Shown: one piece after another, positions 58,335 through 64,000 of the stretch
Position numbering within the stretch: the first letter of the stretch is position 1
Layout: each line of letters opens with the position of its first letter
Source: Collinsella sp.
GTDB lineage: Bacteria > Actinomycetota > Coriobacteriia > Coriobacteriales > Coriobacteriaceae
Direction: 5' to 3'
DNA: 64,000 nt
Assembly: GCA_019414245.1 (NCBI GenBank)
Contig: DXMK01000018.1
Span: 48,805 to 112,804 of the forward strand
The notes under the pieces: model-generated
What the model saw: only the letters and a program-made list of their open reading frames with translations
The model's database searches: none
What the model was told of the DNA's origin: nothing
Made by a program: the position numbers and the translations under genes

Positions 58335-58347
58335 GCGTGCTCGGCTC

Positions 58348-58410
58348 GTTCATCTCGATCTGTAACAGTTAGGACCGAAAATCCCTGCTAGATGTTACAG
58401 ATTGAGATCT
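58348..58410. repeat. TGTTACAG palindrome, copy 2
   Basis: TTCATCTCGATCTGTAACAG and GATGTTACAGATTGAGATCT surround ACCGAAAATCCCTGCTA. It is the first of three tandem copies after lacI. Confidence 0.7.
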
Positions 58411-58428
58411 TTCGGCTCGGCTTATTCC

Positions 58429-58490
58429 GTTTGTCTCGATCTGTAACAGGTGGAGGCGAAATAGCCCGCTAGATGTTACAGATTTAGATT
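58429..58490. repeat. TGTTACAG palindrome, copy 3
   Basis: TTTGTCTCGATCTGTAACAG and AGATGTTACAGATTTAGATT surround GCGAAATAGCCCGCT. It is more diverged than the other copies. Confidence 0.65.
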
Positions 58491-58508
58491 GAGGGAACTG
58501 GCCCGCGC

Positions 58509-58574
58509 GTTCATCTCAATCTGTAACAGTTAGTACCGAAAAACTCGGCTGTATGTTACAGATTGAGATGAACG
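58509..58574. repeat. TGTTACAG palindrome, copy 4
   Basis: GTTCATCTCAATCTGTAACA and TATGTTACAGATTGAGATGA surround ACCGAAAAACTCGGC. The outer arms pair perfectly over about 20 bp. Confidence 0.7.
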
Positions 58575-58594
58575 ACTGCCGACTCGCTCAAAAC

Positions 58595-58638
58595 AAAAAG
58601 GCCGGGGGCGGCGCGCCTTGTGACGTGCCGCCCCCGGC
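58595..58638 (-). terminator. Terminator of the second lac operon (minus strand)
   Basis: On the minus strand GCCGGGGGCGGCACG pairs with CGCGCCGCCCCCGGC and is followed by CTTTTTG. Confidence 0.9.
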
Positions 58639-58683
58639 TGAGAAATGGGGACAGGTTGTGTGAGCGGGCAACCCCGCCAGCCA

Positions 58684-60123
58684 CTAGTCCAGACGACGGG
58701 TCTGCGCCACGTGCTTGTACCAGTAGGCGCTTGCCTTGGGCGTGCGCTTCTGGGTTTCAAAGTCAACGTAGAAGAAGCCGTAACGCTTGTTGTAGCCATT
58801 GGTCCAGGAGAACTGATCCTGCAGGCTCCACAGGAAGTAGCCGCCCACGTTGACGCCCACCTCCATGGCCTTGAGCAGCCAACGCAGGTGCTGCTCGATG
58901 TAGTCGATGCGCGGCTGGTCGTCCACAAAACCGTCCTTGTAGGGGTCCTTGTAGCCCATGCCGTTCTCGGTGATGAAGATCTGCTTGTAGTTGGGGTAGC
59001 GCTGCTTAATGTAGACGAGCAGGTCGAACAGGCCCTCGGGATAGATGATCCAGTCCCAATCGGTGGTGGGGATGCCGGGCTTGTTCACGTGCTCGCCAAT
59101 GCCCTTGACGCGCCAGCGGCCGGTACCCTTCTCGCCCGTGCCGTTGTGGTGCAGGTCGTTCTCGCCATCGTAAGCCTTGAGGAAGCGGCACTGGTAGTTG
59201 TTAACGCCCAGGTAGTCGTTGTAGAGCGCTGCCTCGTGCATAATCTCGAGGTCCTCGTCCAGGATCTCGATGGTGCCGCCCGAGATGGCGGCCAGGCGGT
59301 TGGCGCATTCGAGGGTGTCGGGGGCATAGTCGCCGCGGAAGGTGGCGTCGAGCAGGAACTGGTTTTGCAGCACATGCTCGTTATTGGCGGCCTTGATGTC
59401 GGCGGGGTCGTTCTCGTTGAGCGGGTACTTAAACTCCAGCGACTGAATGACGCCGATCTTGCCCTTAAAACCACCGTTGTGGAAGGCCAGCACTGCCTTG
59501 GCGTGGGCGAGCATCATGTTGTGCTCGCACTGGAAAGCCTCGGCCAGATGCGCCTTGACGCCGCCGGGGAAGGTGCCCTCGATGTAGGTGTTGGAGGCGT
59601 CGGCCCAGATCTCGTTAAAGGTGAACCAGTAGGTCACCTGGTCGGCGTACTCCTTAAAGCAGAAGGTGGCAAAGTCCACAAAGGCGTCGATGGTCTCGCG
59701 GTTGAGGAAGTCGCCCTTCTCAAAGAGGGGCAGCGGCGTGTCGAAGTGATGCAGCGTGACAAACGGTTCAACGTGGTGCTTGTGGCACTCGGCAAAAAGG
59801 TCGTGGTAGAACTGCACGCCCTCGGGGTTAATCTCGCCGGTGCCGTTGGGGAAGATGCGGCTCCAAGCGATGGAGAGGCGAATACCGTTGATGCCAAACT
59901 CCTCGCACAGCTCCAGATCGACGGGATACTGGTTGTAGAAGTCGGAGGCGGGATCGGGAGAGAAGCGGCCCTGGGCCTCCAAGAAGTCGTCCCAGGCGAC
60001 CTTGCCCTTACCGTGGGTGCGGGTCTCGCCCTCTACCTGGTAGGCAGCGGTGGCGCCGCCAAAGACAAAGTCCTCGGGAAACTGCGCGGACGGGTTGGTG
60101 ACGCTGGCAGGGTTAACGGACAT
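58684..60123 (-). CDS. lacG: 6-phospho-beta-galactosidase, GH1 (second locus)
   Basis: This 479-residue paralogue of the enzyme at 53774 has the acid/base E171 in FTFNEIWADA and the nucleophile E386 in ITENGMGYKD. It shares the PEDFVFGGATAAYQVEGETR start and the TTDWDWIIYPEGLFDLL region. Differences in the loop after the acid/base residue (WADAS against PATAE) may reflect a different phosphodisaccharide. It is the second gene of the lacE-lacG operon and ends just before a strong terminator. Confidence 0.92.
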   Translation of the reverse strand: MSVNPASVTNPSAQFPEDFVFGGATAAYQVEGETRTHGKGKVAWDDFLEAQGRFSPDPASDFYNQYPVDLELCEEFGINGIRLSIAWSRIFPNGTGEINPEGVQFYHDLFAECHKHHVEPFVTLHHFDTPLPLFEKGDFLNRETIDAFVDFATFCFKEYADQVTYWFTFNEIWADASNTYIEGTFPGGVKAHLAEAFQCEHNMMLAHAKAVLAFHNGGFKGKIGVIQSLEFKYPLNENDPADIKAANNEHVLQNQFLLDATFRGDYAPDTLECANRLAAISGGTIEILDEDLEIMHEAALYNDYLGVNNYQCRFLKAYDGENDLHHNGTGEKGTGRWRVKGIGEHVNKPGIPTTDWDWIIYPEGLFDLLVYIKQRYPNYKQIFITENGMGYKDPYKDGFVDDQPRIDYIEQHLRWLLKAMEVGVNVGGYFLWSLQDQFSWTNGYNKRYGFFYVDFETQKRTPKASAYWYKHVAQTRRLD

Positions 60124-60146
60124 GATGATCCAATCGTTTAAATCGA

Positions 60147-60180
60147 AGGGCCAGCCGGTCTTGGATAGTCGGCTGGCCCT
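60147..60180 (-). other. Intercistronic stem-loop, second lac operon
   Basis: AGGGCCAGCCG pairs with CGGCTGGCCCT around GTCTTGGATAGT. It lies between lacE and lacG, without a U-tract, as in the first locus. Confidence 0.55.
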
Positions 60181-60189
60181 AAGCGCTAC

Positions 60190-61965
60190 TTACTTGGAGA
60201 GCTGCTCGCTTACGAAAGCGAGAGACTTGTCGCCGTTCTGGGAGAGCTCGATGTACTGCTTACCGCGGCAAGCGACGCACTTGTTGCCCACACGCTCGCA
60301 GTCCTTCTGCAGATCGGCCAGGTAGCTGGCGGCCTGCGGAGCCAGGACGACCAGGTCAAAGTCGGGGAGCATGTCAACGTGGTTGCCATAGGCCTCGGCA
60401 GCGGTCTCGAGGTTAATACCGCGCTCCCTGGCAGCCTTGGCCAGCGCGTTGGCGAGCAGGCCCGAGGTACCGCCGCCCTGGCAGAGTACGAGCACGCGCC
60501 TGCCGTTGAGGTCGCTGGCGGTCGCAGCCTCGGTGGCGGGCGCTGCGGAAGCGGCGGGGGCGTCGGCCTTCACGGCCTCGGCAGCAGCGCCGGCGGCAAC
60601 GCTCTTGGCGTCAGCCTTGCCCTGGAAGGCGTCGTTGAGCTTGGCGGCCTTCTCAGCGTTCTTGGCGGCGAGCTCCTCCTGGGAGATCTCGGCCTCCTCG
60701 GTGCACTTCTGGGCGTCATAGGCACGGAAGAACGGGTAGTACAGGGCAAAGTCGACAACCAGGATAAGGGCGAGCATCACAAAGGCGAGCGGCTGGAAGC
60801 CCAGGCCCATGATGGTGCCGATGGGGCCGGGGACGGTCCAGGGCAGGGTGTACATAAAGCCGTTCATGCCCAAGAAGTCGATAAAGATCTTGAGGATCCA
60901 GATGTTGGCGATCGGGGCAAAGACAAACGGGACAAAGAAGACGGGGTTGAGCACGATGGGCGCGGCGAACAGCAGCGGCTCGTTGACAGCGAAGCAGACG
61001 GGAACGATGGCGGCCTTACCGACGGCGCGCATCTCCTGGGACTTGGCCAGGAAGCAGAACATAAAGACCAGGACAAGCGTGGCGCCGGTGCCGCCCATGC
61101 AGACGACGAAGTACTGGGCACCCTGGGTCAGGACAGCGGAAGCGTGCTGGCCGGCCTGGAGCGCAGCCAGGTTGTCGGTCATGTTGGCAACGAGGGCGGC
61201 GGCGATGGCGGGCTCGACGATCGAGGGACCGTGGACGCCGACGAACCAGAACAGGCTCATGGCGCCGTAGATCACAGCGAGACCGATATAGCCGTCGGCA
61301 GCGGTGAACAGGGGCTGGAACACCTGGATGACGCCCTGGGCAAAGCAGAAGCCAAAGGCAGCGCGGAAGACGATGTCAAAGACCCAAAAGACGGTGATGC
61401 AGACGGAGAAGGGGATGATGTCCTTAAAGGTCTGCGAGATGTTGGGCGGAACCTGCTCGGGCATCTTGACGGTGATGTTGCGCTTAATGAAGAACTTGTA
61501 GATGATGCCGGTCACAAACGCAGCGATAAAGGCGGTCAGCAGGCCTTTGGAACCAAGGTAGGTGGTGTTGAAGCCGCTGGCAGCGTCCGTGGCGATCGTG
61601 TCGCTCGAAAGGAGCAAGAAGCCGATGATGGCCGCGCACATGCACGAGATGAAGTTGATCTGGTTGTTCTTGGGCAGATCGCGGTTCTGAGCGTCGGCGA
61701 AGTGCTTGGCCGTGGTGGCAGCGCAGGCGATGGCCAGGATACCCATGGAGTAGTTGTAGCACTTCCACAGGGCGTTGTTGATGTCATCGGGCCAGTAGAA
61801 ACCCCAGATATTGGGAACCGAGGCTACCAGGCAGAAGATGGACGAGAAGATGATGATGGGGATGACGGAGATAAAACCGTCGCGGATCGCCTTGAGGTAC
61901 TTGTTGCGGGCGATCGCGTTGAAAAAGGGCTGCCCCTTTTCGATGATGGCGATGAGTTGCTCCAT
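60190..61965 (-). CDS. lacE: PTS lactose-type EIICB (second locus)
   Basis: This 591-residue paralogue of the permease at 55271 has a IIC domain beginning LIAIIEKGQPFFNAIARNKY, an Ala-rich linker and a IIB domain with C495 in VLVLCQGGGTSGLLANAL. The substrate-site NEPLLFAAPIVLNPVFFVPF is present. It is followed by lacG after a 66-bp gap with a stem-loop. It is divergent from its own LacI regulator, with several candidate operators between. It presumably shares the IIA protein encoded at 63542. Confidence 0.93.
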   Translation of the reverse strand: MEQLIAIIEKGQPFFNAIARNKYLKAIRDGFISVIPIIIFSSIFCLVASVPNIWGFYWPDDINNALWKCYNYSMGILAIACAATTAKHFADAQNRDLPKNNQINFISCMCAAIIGFLLLSSDTIATDAASGFNTTYLGSKGLLTAFIAAFVTGIIYKFFIKRNITVKMPEQVPPNISQTFKDIIPFSVCITVFWVFDIVFRAAFGFCFAQGVIQVFQPLFTAADGYIGLAVIYGAMSLFWFVGVHGPSIVEPAIAAALVANMTDNLAALQAGQHASAVLTQGAQYFVVCMGGTGATLVLVFMFCFLAKSQEMRAVGKAAIVPVCFAVNEPLLFAAPIVLNPVFFVPFVFAPIANIWILKIFIDFLGMNGFMYTLPWTVPGPIGTIMGLGFQPLAFVMLALILVVDFALYYPFFRAYDAQKCTEEAEISQEELAAKNAEKAAKLNDAFQGKADAKSVAAGAAAEAVKADAPAASAAPATEAATASDLNGRRVLVLCQGGGTSGLLANALAKAARERGINLETAAEAYGNHVDMLPDFDLVVLAPQAASYLADLQKDCERVGNKCVACRGKQYIELSQNGDKSLAFVSEQLSK

Positions 61966-62322
61966 ACAAAGCTCCTAAGAGTCGGTGGGTTGGCAACGAT
62001 GGTAGCTTTTGACGTTTGGTTGCCAAAATGTTGACGTTGCCATTTTGCGACACAAAATAAGACGCGAACCGATGGCCCCTGTGCCTGTGGACCGTCGATT
62101 CCTTGCGCGTAAACGTTTGAGCCGCCCGGTGGCTCTGTGTTTGCACAATGGCAACGTTAACATTTGGGCGACAAAAGCCGTTCGGGGAAGCAAAAATGTC
62201 GGTGAACGGTAGGTTTTGGGTGGTGAGCGTATGGTGGGGGAGGCGTTGGATATACTTGAAGACGTTTCATTTGACTGCGCAGGATGCCACCAATGGCATC
62301 GTTGACATAGAAAGATCGACCT
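61966..62322. promoter_or_regulatory. 357-bp divergent control region with three candidate LacI operators
   Basis: The sites are AAAATGTTGACGTTGCCATT (62025-62046 with TT), AATGGCAACGTTAACATTT (62147-62165) and AATGGCATCGTTGACATA (62292-62309). All fit AATGNNNNCGTTNNCAT. The last is 13 bp before the lacI ATG, suggesting autoregulation. No gene lies here. Confidence 0.6.
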
Positions 62323-63327
62323 ATGGCCGCTGTTAAAAAATCGGTATCCGTTAAGGATGTGGCGCGTCTCGCGGGCGTCTCGGAGCAGACAGTCTCGCGC
62401 ACCGTCCACGATTCGCCCAGCGTACGCCCTGAGACCAAGGAGCGCGTGCGTGCCGCCATGCGCGAGCTGGGGTATCGCCCCAATTTTGCCGGTCGATCGC
62501 TGCGCCGTGGCAAGTTTAAGACCGTCGGCGTCGCCATGTTCAACATTACCGGTACCGGCAACCTCGACCGTATGGAGGGCTTTGCCGCCGCCGCCGATAA
62601 GCACGGCTACGCCATCACCCTCACTAAAGTAGATGGACATCCCTATACCCTCGAGAGCGCATCGTCGCGCATGAGCGCGCTGCCGGTAGACGGCGTGGTC
62701 GTGATCATGAATCGCATGCCGGCGGACTTTGGCACCTTCGAGCCGCTGCCCGGTATGCAGACGGTGCTCGTTACGATGTTGGAGCACCCGCTGTGCTCTA
62801 CGGTCGATAACGACCAGTTCGATTGCTCGCGCCAGGTGGTCGAGTACTTGCTGGGGCAGGGGCACAAGACCGTGCACTTTATCTCGTGCCCCGAGCGCTC
62901 GCTTTCGGGCATGCAGCGCGAGGAAGGCTGGCGCGAGACATTGCGCGCACATGGTATTGAGCTGCCGCGACTCATCCGTGGCGATTGGACGGCGCAGAGC
63001 GGATATGCCGCAGGCCAGGCTCTGGCGGACGATCCGACCTGTACTGCCATCTATGCCTCCAACGACGCCATGGCCTACGGCTGCATTCGCGGGCTCGAGT
63101 CGCGCGGAAGGCGTGTGCCCGAGGACGTGAGCGTGGTGGGTGTTGATGACAGCCTGGGCGATATCGTGCCCGACCGTCGCCTGACCACCGTGCGCTTTGA
63201 CAACAGGCGTGTCGGCATGTGGGCAGTCGATAAGATCGCCGGTGCCGAGGGGGGTGCGTCTGGCGTGGAGCACATGCTGATCCCCGGCGTGCTCGTAGAG
63301 GGCGATACGGTGCGCGATTTGCGCTAG
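62323..63327 (+). CDS. LacI-family regulator of the second lac locus
   Basis: This 334-residue repressor has a helix-turn-helix VKDVARLAGVSEQTVSRTVH, a hinge helix RPNFAGRSLRRGKFKTVGVA and an effector domain (VLVTMLEHPLCSTVDNDQFD; then VVGVDDSLGDIVPDRRLTTV). It is divergent from lacE of the second locus and about 210 bp upstream of lacF. Three candidate operators with an AATGNNNNCGTTNNCAT core lie in its upstream region, one of them adjacent to its own start. The ATG at 62323 has only a weak ribosome binding site (AAAGATCGACCT). Confidence 0.92.
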   Translation: MAAVKKSVSVKDVARLAGVSEQTVSRTVHDSPSVRPETKERVRAAMRELGYRPNFAGRSLRRGKFKTVGVAMFNITGTGNLDRMEGFAAAADKHGYAITLTKVDGHPYTLESASSRMSALPVDGVVVIMNRMPADFGTFEPLPGMQTVLVTMLEHPLCSTVDNDQFDCSRQVVEYLLGQGHKTVHFISCPERSLSGMQREEGWRETLRAHGIELPRLIRGDWTAQSGYAAGQALADDPTCTAIYASNDAMAYGCIRGLESRGRRVPEDVSVVGVDDSLGDIVPDRRLTTVRFDNRRVGMWAVDKIAGAEGGASGVEHMLIPGVLVEGDTVRDLR

Positions 63328-63541
63328 GGCGCGGTCCTGTTTGGGTTTCCGTTAATCATGTTTGATATTGTTCGAAATGGTTTGGAAACCGTTCACGGGT
63401 GAAAATTGACCGTTCATAGCTTGAAATTATGTTTTGCGTTGTTCTTTTTTGTTTGAATGTTAATGTTTCTGCCATACAGAACGCAGCGCGTATGCCCGGA
63501 CGCGATGCTCTCCATTGGTTCATATGTGAAAGGAACGCAAT

Positions 63542-63880
63542 ATGGCAACCAAAGAAGAAATCTCGATGGTTGGATTCGAGATCGTCGCATACGCAGGTGA
63601 CGCCCAGACCGATCTGCTTGCAGCGCTCGATGCTGCTCGCGAGGGTGATTTTGAGAAGGCCGAGCAGCTGCACAAGGATGCCAGCGATGCGCTCATCGGT
63701 GCCCACGACACGCAGACCAAGCTGCTTTCGCAGGAGGCCGGCGGTGGCGAGATGGAGATGACCTTCATCATGGCTCACGCTCAGGACACTCTCATGACCA
63801 CTATGATCCTGGAGAAGCAGACCCGCTTTACCATCGATGCCTACAAGCGCATCGCCGAGCTCGAGGCCAAGCTCGCCTAA
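63542..63880 (+). CDS. lacF: PTS lactose/cellobiose IIA component
   Basis: This 112-residue helical phosphocarrier has the active histidine H79 in FIMAHAQDTLMTT. GFEIVAYAGDAQTDLLAALD matches the family start. GTGAAAGGAACGCAAT gives the ribosome binding site. It stands alone downstream of the second LacI gene and is the only IIA linked to the two lacE genes, neither of which carries a IIA domain. A separate AT-rich control region of about 210 bp precedes it, containing GGTTTGGAAACC, a palindrome unlike the LacI sites. Confidence 0.94.
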   Translation: MATKEEISMVGFEIVAYAGDAQTDLLAALDAAREGDFEKAEQLHKDASDALIGAHDTQTKLLSQEAGGGEMEMTFIMAHAQDTLMTTMILEKQTRFTIDAYKRIAELEAKLA

Positions 63881-63909
63881 CGAGTCCGCACAACCAAGTC
63901 CCCTTCCAA

Positions 63910-63947
63910 AAGCTCTGCCGCAGACTCGCGACAGGGCTTTTTCTTTT
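63910..63947 (+). terminator. lacF terminator
   Basis: AAGCTCTGCCGC pairs with GCGACAGGGCTT (two G-U pairs) around AGACTC and is followed by TTTCTTTT. Confidence 0.8.
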
Positions 63948-64000
63948 CAAGACTTTAGTCTGCTGGCCGCGCAGCGGCCAGCTTTGAACCACCCGCTACG

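Noticed and set aside
58348..58574. Possible CRISPR array
   Set aside because: The three repeated units are long imperfect palindromes whose 'spacers' are of irregular length and partly part of the palindromes. No cas gene is present.

Overview
The window looks like chromosomal DNA of a gut Coriobacteriia member, most likely Collinsella (Actinomycetota). This is an inference from the GC-rich codon use, the abundance of sugar PTS loci, the GntR/LacI/DeoR regulators and the type of housekeeping genes; no rRNA is present to confirm it. Genes lie on both strands. About 56 protein genes and one tRNA are supported. No intact insertion sequence, prophage, CRISPR array or obvious pseudogene was seen.

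Layout. 1-12.5 kb: the 3' part of a DUF2207 membrane protein, a GNAT acetyltransferase, purH, an unrecognised protein, a two-component system with a small intramembrane-type kinase, UspA, UppP and a PcrA/UvrD helicase. 12.9-20.9 kb: manA, a GntR/UTRA regulator and a divergent beta-glucoside operon (GH1 6-phospho-beta-glucosidase, then PTS IIC, IIB and IIA), a ROK sugar kinase and Mn-dependent pyrophosphatase. 21-31 kb: nhaA, an aminotransferase, a STAS protein, tatA-tatC-hypA-hypB, an archaeal-looking topA with a lysine-rich tail, and a zinc-ribbon membrane protein. 31.6-37 kb: tmk-holB-PSP1, comF and an endonuclease-like protein. 37.5-45.5 kb: a lipoprotein behind a long structured leader, hpf, degV, a four-gene set (dehydrogenase with a His/Cys tail, membrane protein, HEAT-like protein, NAD-type isocitrate dehydrogenase) and a SurA-like membrane protein.

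45.9-64 kb is a carbohydrate block: nagE, a GntR regulator, nagA and YhcH for amino sugar (and perhaps sialic acid) use; tRNA-Thr; a lone mannose-family IIB-like protein lacking its phosphorylatable histidine; galM divergent from a DeoR regulator; and two paralogous lactose-PTS loci (lacE-lacG with a divergent LacI regulator each), followed by one lacF IIA gene. Together these would import beta-glucosides, GlcNAc and lactose-like disaccharides as phosphosugars and split them. galM, the ROK kinase and manA would serve the released sugars.

The least ordinary content is between the genes. At least four families of intergenic inverted-repeat elements are visible. (1) Two ~130-bp elements at 12.5-12.9 kb share the core sequences but have different outer arms that stay self-complementary, as expected for a selected RNA or DNA structure; weaker relatives are at 4.4 and 7.4 kb. 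(2) Three ~220-bp elements have ~30-bp TGAGTACTGT inverted ends and unrelated AT-rich interiors. (3) One 152-bp element has CAAAACTATGCC inverted ends. (4) Four ~65-bp TGTTACAGATTGAGAT palindromes lie at convergent gene ends. Smaller REP-like fragments beginning with TGGGGAC also recur. Candidate LacI and NagR/DasR-like operators can be read directly from the sequence.
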